Assembly: GCA_019136655.1 (NCBI GenBank) | Contig: JAGVTU010000017.1 | Span: 274,312 to 338,311 of the forward strand | DNA: 64,000 nucleotides | Direction: 5' to 3' | DNA from: Bacteroidota bacterium | GTDB taxonomy: Bacteria; Bacteroidota; Bacteroidia; AKYH767-A; OLB10 | Shown here: piece after piece, positions 1 to 9,200 of the stretch | How the letters are laid out: every line of letters starts with the position of its first letter | Position numbering within the stretch: position 1 is the first letter of the stretch | Translations under genes and position numbers: made by a program | The notes under the pieces: generated by a model | Databases searched by the model: none | Seen by the model: only the letters and a program-made list of their open reading frames with translations | Told to the model about the DNA's origin: nothing

Positions 1-96
1 AAATTATTTCAGCAGGATGTTTCTCGTATTATCGTTGCGCAAAACTCTTTAGCCCGTGCAGTGAAGAAGAAAAAGTGGCTTACAGTTTTTATTTAA
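1..96 (+). CDS. C-terminal end of an unidentified protein (5' truncated)
   Basis: An open frame enters from the left edge and runs 31 codons to a TAA at 94-96. The visible tail is basic (RAVKKKKWLTVFI). Too little is present to recognise a family. Its end overlaps the GTG start of the next gene by 22 bases, as in a translationally coupled operon. It could be a chance open frame, since only about 30 codons are seen. Confidence 0.4.
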   Translation, partial: KLFQQDVSRIIVAQNSLARAVKKKKWLTVFI

Positions 97-1031
97 CAGG
101 TGAAAAAAATCTCTTGAGCGAATATCTGTTCAAAAAGTATTCACTTCCTGAAGAATTACCTCTCAGTGAACGTTTAACAGCATTACAAAAAACAACGTCT
201 GTGTTGTCGTTTGATGATGCGTTTCCATTTATCAGACATCTCTCTGAAGGAATTGATGCAAATGCTTTTGCCGGATCGCTCTTTCGGCAACCCTATGTGT
301 GGATAAGGATTCGCAACGGCTATGAAAAAAAAGTTGCTGATGAATTGCAAGAAGCAGGAATTTCACCTGTGGTGACTCATAACAACGCATTGGGATTTCT
401 GCCTATCACCTCACTCACCTCCCTTTCTTCCTATCTCGAAGGACATTTTGAAATTCAGGATTTTTCATCACAGGAAACATTGACATTATTACCTGAAAAA
501 ATCACGGGCAACTGGTGGGATTGTTGCAGTGGTTCGGGAGGAAAAACACTGATGATAGCCGATCGTTTTCCCGAAGTAAACTTTTTACTCACCGACAACA
601 GAGTTTCTGTTCTGGAAAATGCACAAATGCGCCTGAAAAAAGCCCAGGTGAAGAATTACAAAATTCAGCAGCTTGACCTGAAAAAAACGCCACTCTTCAA
701 CAAAACATTTGATGGCATTGTTGCAGATGTACCTTGTTCGGGTTCGGGAACCTGGAGTCGTTCACCTGAAAACATGTGGAATTTTGATGTATCGAGAATT
801 GATGACTTTGCCAAACTTCAGGTAAATATTATCAAACAGGTAATTCCTTTTTTGAAAGACGAAGGATTGTTGCTTTACATCACCTGTTCGGCTTTTGCAA
901 AAGAAAATGAACGCAATACTCAGTTGATCTCATCCGATTGCAATCTTTCTATCATTCAACAAAAGATTTTTCATGGTTATCGCCATCATGCTGACACCAT
1001 GTTTGGCTGTCTGTTCAGAAAAAATCAATAA
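75..1031 (+). CDS. RsmB/NOP2-family RNA (cytosine-5) methyltransferase
   Basis: Probable SAM-dependent rRNA or tRNA m5C methyltransferase. A glycine-rich SAM-binding motif (DCCSGSGGKT) lies at residues 149-158. The two family cysteines are present: C221 in DVPCSGSGTW (motif IV) and C271 in YITCSAFAKENE (motif VI, usually the nucleophile). At 318 aa it is shorter than E. coli RsmB (about 430 aa), with only a short N-terminal region before the catalytic domain. The start used is GTG at 75, because no ATG in frame precedes the conserved part. The exact target base cannot be told from sequence. Confidence 0.85.
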   Translation: MAYSFYLTGEKNLLSEYLFKKYSLPEELPLSERLTALQKTTSVLSFDDAFPFIRHLSEGIDANAFAGSLFRQPYVWIRIRNGYEKKVADELQEAGISPVVTHNNALGFLPITSLTSLSSYLEGHFEIQDFSSQETLTLLPEKITGNWWDCCSGSGGKTLMIADRFPEVNFLLTDNRVSVLENAQMRLKKAQVKNYKIQQLDLKKTPLFNKTFDGIVADVPCSGSGTWSRSPENMWNFDVSRIDDFAKLQVNIIKQVIPFLKDEGLLLYITCSAFAKENERNTQLISSDCNLSIIQQKIFHGYRHHADTMFGCLFRKNQ

Positions 1032-1140
1032 CAACCGGTAAAATTCATTTTTCATCTTCTGCGTCACCATTCCGGCTAATGCTCATTTATCATACCATAA
1101 CATGGATTGCTACATACACAGAGATTATCTGTTAAAATAC

Positions 1141-1170
1141 TTTGATGTAATCCGACAATCAATACTTTTG
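1141..1170 (+). promoter_or_regulatory. Bacteroidota-type promoter for the anchor-B protein gene
   Basis: TTTG at 1141-1144, then 18 bases, then TACTTTTG at 1163-1170. This matches the Bacteroidota -33/-7 pattern (TTTG, about 19 bases, TAnnTTTG). The ATG lies 25 bases downstream. Confidence 0.7.
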
Positions 1171-1195
1171 TCATCCTTTACATAAAATCAAACAA

Positions 1196-3583
1196 ATGAA
1201 CAGATTTACTTTTATGCTTGCAATGCTCTTTGCAAGTGTTAGCCTGAATGCACAAAATTTCAATATTTCTTTTCTGAGCAATCTGCCTTATCAGAATGAT
1301 GAATTGGCAAATATCGGAGGATGGACATCACCTACAGGAGTTGAATATGCCCTTGTGGGAACTACCTCCGGACTTTCTATAGTAGATGTGAGCAATCCTT
1401 CCAACCCTGTTGAAGTGGTGTTGGTTCCGGGCCCTAACTCAACTTGGCGCGAAGTAAAAACCTATGACCACTATGCCTATGTAACTACCGAAGGTGGTGG
1501 TGGTTTGCAGATTGTAGATTTATCACAACTGCCAAATGCAGCACCTGCAATTGACTGGACAGGAAATGGGGCAATCAGTGGTCAGTTAAATTCCATTCAC
1601 TCTTTGCATATTGAAGACGGATATGTGTATCTGCATGGCTCCAATCTTTTTCAGGGAGCAACCGTTATTGCTGATATTGCAACCAATCCGCTTAGCCCTA
1701 ATTATGTAGGCCATACTCCCGGAGCTTATGTTCATGATGGATATATACGTGGAAATTATTTTTATGCCTGTCATATCTACAATGGCGATTTTACCATTTA
1801 CGATATTTCAAACAAAGCCAATCCTGTTCCTGTGGGTGTAAAAGTTACTCCCGGCAATTTTACTCACAACTCATGGCTTTCTACAAACAGCCAGTACTTG
1901 TTTACAACTGATGAAGTATCCGATTCGTACCTTACTGCTTATGATGTTTCAGACCCTGCCAACATAACTGAAATGGATCGTATTCAAATCACACCCGGAT
2001 CCGGCTCTGTTGTTCATAACACGCACATCATTCAGAAAAACGGAGGTGATTTTGCTGTAACAGCCTGGTATAAGGACGGAGTTGTTATTACTGATGTTAC
2101 CCGCCCCGATAATATGGTGAATGTAGGTTGGTACGACACCTACACACAGGGTTCAGGTGATGGATTTAGTGGCGATTGGGGTGTTTACCCTTACCTGCCT
2201 TCAGGTATTCTGGTTGTTTCTGATATGAATAACGGATTATTTGTACTTGAACCAACATATCAGCGAGCTTGCTATCTTGAGGGTGTGGTTACCGACAGTA
2301 TTACAGGTTCTCCAATTTTTAATGCAACGGTTGAAATTCTTAATACAAACATTATTAAAAACTCAAAAGCTAACGGTGAATACAAAACAGGAATTTTAAA
2401 TGCAGGCACATACGATATACAGGTTTCAGCTGCCGGATATATTACCAAGGTTATTACCGGAATTTCGCTTTCTTCAGGTGTTGTAACCATTCAGGATGTG
2501 GCATTGGCACCATTGGCAAGTACATCTTTAACAGGTCAGGTAATTGAAAGTGCAACAAGCAATCCTGTTCCAAATGCCTACGTAACATTTTCAGGAAACG
2601 GCCTTGAGTATAGCACCACTGCCGATGCTTCAGGAAATTTTACAATTCCTTCAATGGTCTTAGGTTCTTACAATGTTACAGCAGGAAAATGGGGATACCG
2701 CACACAATGCACAACCATAGGCATTCAGGCAAATCCTTCGCCTGTGGTAATTGCTCTTGATAATGGATACTATGACGACTTTTCATTCAATTTTGGTTGG
2801 ACAATTTCAGGTTCAAGTGCCAACCTTTGGGAGCGTGGTGTTCCACATGGCACTCCTGCAGTATTTGGTCCGGGTTATGCCAATCCCAATGAAGATGACC
2901 AAACCGATTGTCTTGATCAGGCTTATGTAACTGATAACAATCCTAATGCAAGCTCTTCCGGTTCCAATGATGTGGATAACGGAACGGCTATACTTACTTC
3001 TCCTGTATTTGATATAACAGGAGTTCCGAATCCTATGCTTAAATATTCACGTTGGTTTTATAATGACGGTGGCAATGGCAATCCCAATGATTCACTCATT
3101 GTAAGATTAAGCAACGGAAACACCACAGTTACACTTGAAACAGCAACAGCCAACACTCCAGGAATGGGAACATGGGTACAAAAATCATTTAGCCTGTTAG
3201 GTTTAATTCCTATTACTGCAAATATGACACTCACTGTTTATACAGCTGATCAATTTAACTCAGGTCATGTGGTAGAAGCTGGATTTGATAAATTTGAAAT
3301 TGTTGGTGCAACAGGAATCAACACAGTTGAAGCCGATAACATTAGTCTTACTGCATCGCCCAATCCGTTTAATGATGTAATTCAGATACATTATCAATCG
3401 AAAGATGCAACTGCCAACACCATCACGGTTACGGATATTGCCGGACGAACAGTTAAGCAAACCGGAATTTTACCGGCATCAGGTTCAGTTACACTTGGAA
3501 GTGAGTTTAGTTCTGGAGTTTATTTTGTCAGGTTGAATGAATCAGGTAAATGCGTTAAGAGTATTAAGGTTGTAAAAAAATAA
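1196..3583 (+). CDS. Secreted choice-of-anchor-B (LVIVD-repeat) protein with T9SS sorting domain
   Basis: Exported surface or secreted protein of unknown function. Residues 1-19 form a signal peptide ending in LNAQ. Residues about 20-355 are a beta-propeller-like region with repeated IVDVSNPSNP, IYDISNKANP and AYDVSDPANI phrases, typical of LVIVD/choice-of-anchor-B proteins. Two carboxypeptidase-regulatory-like beta-sandwich repeats follow (about 360-520, starting LEGVVTDSITGSP and LTGQVIESATSNP). A lectin/MAM-like region spans about 520-695. The last 80 residues are a T9SS type A sorting domain (ASPNPFND, GVYFVRL, KVVKK). It is monocistronic, with its own promoter 25 bases upstream. Confidence 0.88.
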   Translation: MNRFTFMLAMLFASVSLNAQNFNISFLSNLPYQNDELANIGGWTSPTGVEYALVGTTSGLSIVDVSNPSNPVEVVLVPGPNSTWREVKTYDHYAYVTTEGGGGLQIVDLSQLPNAAPAIDWTGNGAISGQLNSIHSLHIEDGYVYLHGSNLFQGATVIADIATNPLSPNYVGHTPGAYVHDGYIRGNYFYACHIYNGDFTIYDISNKANPVPVGVKVTPGNFTHNSWLSTNSQYLFTTDEVSDSYLTAYDVSDPANITEMDRIQITPGSGSVVHNTHIIQKNGGDFAVTAWYKDGVVITDVTRPDNMVNVGWYDTYTQGSGDGFSGDWGVYPYLPSGILVVSDMNNGLFVLEPTYQRACYLEGVVTDSITGSPIFNATVEILNTNIIKNSKANGEYKTGILNAGTYDIQVSAAGYITKVITGISLSSGVVTIQDVALAPLASTSLTGQVIESATSNPVPNAYVTFSGNGLEYSTTADASGNFTIPSMVLGSYNVTAGKWGYRTQCTTIGIQANPSPVVIALDNGYYDDFSFNFGWTISGSSANLWERGVPHGTPAVFGPGYANPNEDDQTDCLDQAYVTDNNPNASSSGSNDVDNGTAILTSPVFDITGVPNPMLKYSRWFYNDGGNGNPNDSLIVRLSNGNTTVTLETATANTPGMGTWVQKSFSLLGLIPITANMTLTVYTADQFNSGHVVEAGFDKFEIVGATGINTVEADNISLTASPNPFNDVIQIHYQSKDATANTITVTDIAGRTVKQTGILPASGSVTLGSEFSSGVYFVRLNESGKCVKSIKVVKK

Positions 3584-3684
3584 CATAAATAGCTAAATAT
3601 CAAATTTGTAGCCAAGTGTAATTCAACCATTCAGGAAGGCTTTTGTTCTGTGAATAAATCCGTTTAATAATTTTGAATGATAGA

Positions 3685-3715
3685 TTTGTTAATCAAGAAA
3701 AAAATCCTACTTTTG
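3685..3715 (+). promoter_or_regulatory. Promoter of rplU-rpmA
   Basis: TTTG at 3685-3688, exactly 19 bases, then TACTTTTG at 3708-3715. This is a perfect Bacteroidota -33/-7 promoter, 28 bases before the rplU ATG. Confidence 0.8.
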
Positions 3716-3743
3716 CCGTCCGTTTGAAAAAACTCGTAAAAAC

Positions 3744-4055
3744 ATGTATGCAATAGTTAACATAGCCGGCCAGCAATTTAAGGTAGAAGAGAAACAACAG
3801 ATTTTCGTACACCGTCTGGAAGGTGCTGAAGGAGAAGAAGTAAAATTCAATGAAGTTTTACTTGTGGACAATGATGGAAAAGTAAAAGTAGGTGCCCCTG
3901 TATTGAGCAATGCAAGTGTTTCTGCTAAGATCATCAGCCACATGAAAGGCGACAAAGTTTTAGTATTTAAGAAGAAAAGACGTAAAGGCTACAAAAAGAT
4001 GAATGGCCACCGTCAGTATCTCAGCAAAATTGAAATTAACGCTATCAACGCTTAA
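3744..4055 (+). CDS. rplU: 50S ribosomal protein L21
   Basis: Structural protein of the large ribosomal subunit that binds 23S rRNA. The 103-residue length is normal for the family. The N-terminus ([16 protein letters not shown]) and the basic C-terminal stretch ([16 protein letters not shown]) are diagnostic. It is followed 20 bases later by rpmA, the standard rplU-rpmA pair, under the promoter at 3685-3715. The start is the ATG directly before YAIV. Confidence 0.98.
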   Translation: MYAIVNIAGQQFKVEEKQQIFVHRLEGAEGEEVKFNEVLLVDNDGKVKVGAPVLSNASVSAKIISHMKGDKVLVFKKKRRKGYKKMNGHRQYLSKIEINAINA

Positions 4056-4075
4056 TCATTTAAAATCGAAAGAAA

Positions 4076-4339
4076 ATGGCACATAAAAAAGGTGAAGGTA
4101 AAGTAAAAAACAACCGCGAATCGCACAGTAAACGTCTCGGTGTAAAAATATATGGTGGCCAGAAAGCCATTGCAGGAAATATTATAGTTCGTCAGCGTGG
4201 CACTAAGCACAATGCCGGTGAAGGTGTAGGAATGGGCAAAGACCATACTTTGTTTGCTTTGATTGACGGTACAGTAATATTTAAAAAGAAAGCCGATAAC
4301 AAATCATACGTTTTCATTCAGCCTGCTGCTGAAGCGTAA
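4076..4339 (+). CDS. rpmA: 50S ribosomal protein L27
   Basis: Large-subunit protein whose N-terminal tail reaches towards the peptidyl-transferase centre. The sequence [20 protein letters not shown] followed by LGVKIYGGQ is the family signature, and 87 residues is normal. There is no N-terminal propeptide of the Firmicutes type. It is the second gene of the rplU-rpmA operon and is followed by a clear hairpin terminator. Confidence 0.98.
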   Translation: MAHKKGEGKVKNNRESHSKRLGVKIYGGQKAIAGNIIVRQRGTKHNAGEGVGMGKDHTLFALIDGTVIFKKKADNKSYVFIQPAAEA

Positions 4340-4365
4340 AACAGCAATTCGGAAAAAACTACTTA

Positions 4366-4393
4366 GGCTGTATCCAAAAGATGCAGCCTTTTT
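4366..4393 (+). terminator. Rho-independent terminator after rpmA
   Basis: The arm GGCTGTATC (4366-4374) pairs with GATGCAGCC (4380-4388) with one G-U wobble and a 5-base loop. TTTTT follows at once. It lies 27 bases after the rpmA stop. Confidence 0.8.
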
Positions 4394-4412
4394 CGTTTTA
4401 AAATACAGTTAA

Positions 4413-4442
4413 GTTGTTTCACATACATTAAAGTTACATTTG
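4413..4442 (+). promoter_or_regulatory. Promoter of lpxK-punA, very close to the start codon
   Basis: GTTG at 4413-4416, 18 bases, then TACATTTG at 4435-4442. The -7 element ends only 4 bases before the lpxK ATG at 4447. Transcription starting at the usual distance would leave little or no leader. Confidence 0.6.
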
Positions 4443-4446
4443 CGAG

Positions 4447-5490
4447 ATGAAAAATCTGCGGCTGCTGTTGATACCTTTTTCATGGCTCTATGGCTGTGTA
4501 ATGGCAATACGCAATTTTTTATTCGACAGTGGTATTCTTAAATCAGCCTCCTACCCTGCTCCTGTCATCTGCATTGGCAACCTGAACACGGGTGGCACAG
4601 GCAAAACACCGCATACAGAAATGTTGCTGCATTTGTTACAGGATAAAAAAACAGTTGTGGTTTCAAGAGGCTATGGCCGTAAATCGAAAGGGGTGATTGA
4701 AGTAAGTAACAGTGCAAATGCCGAACACGTTGGTGATGAACCTTTGCAGATGAAACGCAAGTTTCAGAATACAATTTTTGTTGTTGCCGAAAAAAGAACT
4801 GAAGGAATTGATTATGCCTTAAAAAAATATCCTGACACAGAAGTGGTATTGTTAGACGATGCCTTTCAGCACCGCAGTGTGAAACCCGGCCTGACGATAT
4901 TGCTGACTCAGTTTGATGATTTATATACTGATGATTTTGTTCTGCCTGCAGGAAACCTGCGCGAGTTTCGTTCAGGTGCCATTCGTGCAGATATCATCAT
5001 TGTAACCAAATGTCCTGCGCAGATGAGTGCAGATGAGAAGAAAAAAATATTGACAAAAATCAGTTCGCATAAGCATGTGTTTTTCTCAACACTTCAGTAT
5101 CAACCTCTGATTTCACTCGAAGAACAACAAAAAATTGAAATTTCATCTCTGAAAGATTATGAAATTTTGTTAATATCAGGAATTGCATCGGCAAAAAAAC
5201 TTCAGAATTTTCTCTCTTCACAGAGTAAGAATTTTCTCTCTCTTGAATTTGGTGATCATCATTCATATTGTGAAAAAGATTTTTCTCTCATAAGGAGTAA
5301 ATTCAATACTTTCGCCTCTGATAAAAAGATTATTGTAGTTACCGAGAAAGACGCAGTGAAACTGAAAAATGAAAAGTTTGAACCACATTTAAAAACTTTA
5401 CCTTTTTACTGTTTGCCGGTTGCTGTTAATTTAATTGAAGACAAAGAAAAATTTAATTTATTAGTAAAGAAATATGTTGGAAAAAGTTAA
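4447..5490 (+). CDS. lpxK: Tetraacyldisaccharide 4'-kinase
   Basis: Phosphorylates the 4' position of the lipid A disaccharide precursor at the inner membrane (Raetz pathway). The N-terminal membrane-anchoring segment (LLLIPFSWLYGCVMAIRNFL) is followed by the P-loop in GNLNTGGTGKTPHTEM. The family motif DDAFQHRSVKPGLTILL and the GNLREFRSG segment are present. Length 347 is normal. The last 17 bases overlap the next gene, punA, so the two are probably co-translated. Confidence 0.96.
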   Translation: MKNLRLLLIPFSWLYGCVMAIRNFLFDSGILKSASYPAPVICIGNLNTGGTGKTPHTEMLLHLLQDKKTVVVSRGYGRKSKGVIEVSNSANAEHVGDEPLQMKRKFQNTIFVVAEKRTEGIDYALKKYPDTEVVLLDDAFQHRSVKPGLTILLTQFDDLYTDDFVLPAGNLREFRSGAIRADIIIVTKCPAQMSADEKKKILTKISSHKHVFFSTLQYQPLISLEEQQKIEISSLKDYEILLISGIASAKKLQNFLSSQSKNFLSLEFGDHHSYCEKDFSLIRSKFNTFASDKKIIVVTEKDAVKLKNEKFEPHLKTLPFYCLPVAVNLIEDKEKFNLLVKKYVGKS

Positions 5491-6283
5491 AGCCATTGCT
5501 GAACACATCAGAAAGACTGCTTCGTTCAATCCTGAAGTTGGAATCATATTAGGATCAGGTTTGGGTGGCCTTGTCAAAGAAATTGAAGTAACCAAAGAAA
5601 TAAATTATGCTGATATTCCGGGATTTCCTGTATCAACAGTAAAAGGCCATGGCAGCAAACTGATATTCGGCAAACTGAATGGTGTGAATGTAGTTGCCAT
5701 GCAGGGACGATTTCATTTCTACGAAGGTTATTCCATGCAGGAGGTTATTCTTCCTGTAAGAGTAATGAAATTCCTCGGTATTAAAACACTTATTCTTTCC
5801 AATGCAAGTGGTGGTGTTAACCCTGCGTATAAAGTGGGTGACCTGATGATTCTTGATGACCACATAAATCTGATGGGCACCAATCCGCTTATCGGAAAAA
5901 ATGAGGATGAATTGGGTCCTCGTTTTCCTGATATGGGTGAACCTTATGACAAAACACTTATTGAAAAAGCTAAGAAAATTGCAACAGCACATGGCTTTGT
6001 ATGTCACACCGGAGTATATGCTGCCGTAACAGGTCCTACTTTTGAAACGCGTGCAGAATACAAATACATTAAATACATTGGTGCCGATTGCGTAGGAATG
6101 TCAACTGTACCTGAAAACATTGCAGCCCGCCACATGGGTTTGCCCGTATTTGCCATTTCTATCATCACTGACCTTGGAGGAAGTGATCAACCTGAAGTAA
6201 TAACCCATGAAGAAGTGCTTAAAGTAGCCAATGCCGCAGAGCAAAAAATGACAGTTATTATAAAGGAATTAATTAAAGAATAA
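5474..6283 (+). CDS. punA: Purine nucleoside phosphorylase, class I (trimeric PNP family)
   Basis: Splits purine nucleosides with phosphate into base plus ribose-1-phosphate (purine salvage, cytosol). Diagnostic features are the phosphate-binding GSGLGG near residue 27, the GHGS and QGRFHFYEGY motifs, and TGPTFETRAEY followed by DCVGMSTVPE in the C-terminal half. Length 269 is normal. It overlaps lpxK by 17 bases and is followed after 13 bases by the SprB-repeat gene. The symbol punA is by family; substrate preference (inosine/guanosine) is inferred. Confidence 0.94.
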   Translation: MLEKVKAIAEHIRKTASFNPEVGIILGSGLGGLVKEIEVTKEINYADIPGFPVSTVKGHGSKLIFGKLNGVNVVAMQGRFHFYEGYSMQEVILPVRVMKFLGIKTLILSNASGGVNPAYKVGDLMILDDHINLMGTNPLIGKNEDELGPRFPDMGEPYDKTLIEKAKKIATAHGFVCHTGVYAAVTGPTFETRAEYKYIKYIGADCVGMSTVPENIAARHMGLPVFAISIITDLGGSDQPEVITHEEVLKVANAAEQKMTVIIKELIKE

Positions 6284-6296
6284 AAAGGAGTTAAAG

Positions 6297-9200
6297 ATGA
6301 GATTGAAAATTACATTCAACAGTTTGTTGATGGCAACTGCATTTATGATCATGTCAGTTGCAGCTGATGCACAGTTTTGGTTGCCGGTAGGTTCCGGTGT
6401 TAATGACAATGTTTACGCTTTTACAAAAGACACAGTGAATGATGTATTGTATGTGGGAGGGCGTTTTACCGATGCAGGAGGAAATCAGGCGTACCGTGTA
6501 GCCAAATGGGATGGCAGCACTTGGACTGCTGTGGGTGATGGTTTTGACAGTGATGTGTATGCGCTTTATTATGACCATAACAACAATGCCCTTTATGCAG
6601 GAGGAAATTTTACATTTTCGGGAATCAACCCTATGAACAGAATTGCCAAATGGGATGGCACTGCATGGCTTTCCTTAGGTTCAGGATGCAATGATCAGGT
6701 GCTTTCGCTCACTGGCGATTCTGTAGGAAATATTTATGCAGGAGGTTTTTTTACAATAGTGAATGGTATAAGTGCAGAGCGCATAGCAAAATGGAATGGC
6801 AGCACATGGAGTGCATTAGGTGCAGGAATAGGTTCCGGTTCCAATTACGTTGAATCTCTTACATTTTATAATGGTGACTTGATTGCCGGAGGTCAGTTCA
6901 GTTCTGCCGGTGGAATGTCAGCCTCAGGAATTGCACGCTGGGATGGTACTGCATGGTCCAACCTTCTTGGTGGTGTAACAGGTCTTTCGTCACGTGTTTC
7001 TGCACTTAAAGAAATCAATGGCGAATTGTATTGCGGAGGAACATTTACTCAGGCAGGCAGTGTTGCATCCAACAGTGTAGCCATCTGGAATGGAACTTCA
7101 TGGACAGCTATTCCCGGAGGAATTACAGGCGGACAGGCTAAAGTAAAATCACTTGGTTATTTATTCGATGTACTTTATGTTGGAGGTAATTTTTCATCAG
7201 CAGGAGGTACAACCGTTTCCGACATTGCTGCTTTTGATGGCTCTACGTGGTCAGATCTTGGTGGCGGAACGAATAATCAGGTGGATGCTCTGATGAATTA
7301 CAAGAACGAAATGTATGCAGGTGGTGCATTCTCTATGGCAGGAAACAATGCAATCCCTTATATCACCCGTTACCATACCACATGTCTCACTACAAGCACC
7401 ATGTCATCCATACCGGTTTCATGTTATAATCAGTGCAATGGTTCAGCAATAGTAAGTGCATCAGGAATGTCACCCTTTACTTATCAATGGTCAACTACTC
7501 CTGTGCAGACAGGTGATACAGCAACAGGACTTTGTGCAGGAACTTATTCAGTAATTATTACCGACAATACCGGTTGCAGCATAACAGATTCTGTAACCGT
7601 TACTCAACCTGATTCACTGGTAATCACATTTTCAACTACAAACCCATCCTGTGAAGGATATTGTAACGGTACTGCCACTGCATCGAATAACGGGCAGGGA
7701 ACTGTTACTTATACATGGAATACCATACCTGTGCAGAATACACAAACTGCTACGGGATTGTGTGCAGGAACCTATACTGTAGAAATTACAGATTCAGCAG
7801 GATGTATTGCCATTGATTCTGTAACAATTGTTGACCCTGTTGCCAATGTTGTAACCATTACAGCATTTGCTCCCTCCTGCTTTAACGGTTGCAACGGAAG
7901 TGCAGTGGCTGTTTCAACAGGAGCATCACCATTTACTTATTCATGGAATACCATTCCACCTCAAAGTGCTGATTCTGCCACAGGATTATGTGCAGGTGTT
8001 TACACGGTTGTTGTAACTGACAGCCTTGGTTGCACAAGTACTGACTCTGTAGAAATCGTAAATCCTGCGCAGGCAACACTTCAGTTTACTACCACTGCAG
8101 CAACTTGCTTCAATGTATGTAATGCCACAGCAACGGTATCTTCAAGCGGTGTTGCACCATTTACTTATTCTTGGAATACATCTCCTGTTCAAACAGGTGA
8201 AACAGCATCATCACTTTGTGCAGGCATGTATGAAGTTACTGTTACCGACAGCCTGGGTTGCAGCGTGACAGACTCTGTAAATGTAACTCAGCCTGATTCA
8301 TTATTCTTTACTTTAAGCTCAACCAACCTCACCTGTCATGGTGTTTGTGATGGTTCAGCAACAGCAACAGTTTCAAATGCACAGGGTGCCGTTTCTTATC
8401 TGTGGAATAACGATTCAACAATGACTGCTATGATGATTAGTAATCTTTGTGCAGGAACTTACACGCTGGTAGCAACAGACTCCATGGGATGTATGGCAAC
8501 TGATTCTGTAACTTTAATTGAACCCGCAGCCAATGTGGTGACATTAAGTGCAACCAACCCTGTTTGCTACAACAGTTGTGATGGTCAGGTAGTAGCTGTT
8601 TCTACAGGAGCATCACCATTTACTTATTCATGGAATACCATTCCGCCTCAGAGTGCAGATACTGCTACAGGATTGTGTGCAGGTGTTTATACTGTTGTCG
8701 TAACCGATAGTCTGGGCTGCACCAGTACAGACTCTATTGAAATCGTAAACCCTGCTCAGGCTACCTTGCAATTTTCTACAACTGCAGCAACTTGTTTTGG
8801 TTCATGTGATGCCACTGCCACTGTCACATCCAGCGGTCAGGCTCCATTTACCTATTCATGGAATACCACACCGGTGCAGAATACTCAAATAGCTTCAGCA
8901 TTGTGTGCGGGCACATACGCTGTTACTGTAACTGATTCCAATCAATGTGCAGTAACTGACACTGTTACCATTGACGAGACTCCTCAAAACCTACTTACTT
9001 TTACCACTGTAAATTCAAGATGTGCAGTTGCCTGCAATGGTACCACAACTGTTAGCTCCACAGGTACTGCTCCATTTACCTATTTATGGGACAATGGCAA
9101 TACAACTGAAAGCATAGATTCTCTTTGTGCAGGAATTTATTTGGTAACCGTAACTGATAACATCGGTTGTTCTGTAACTGATACTGCAACAGTATTGGAT

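Noticed and set aside
1031..1195. Small RNA or small gene between the first two genes
   Set aside because: Only a promoter could be supported; no frame with a plausible start and no strong hairpin was seen.
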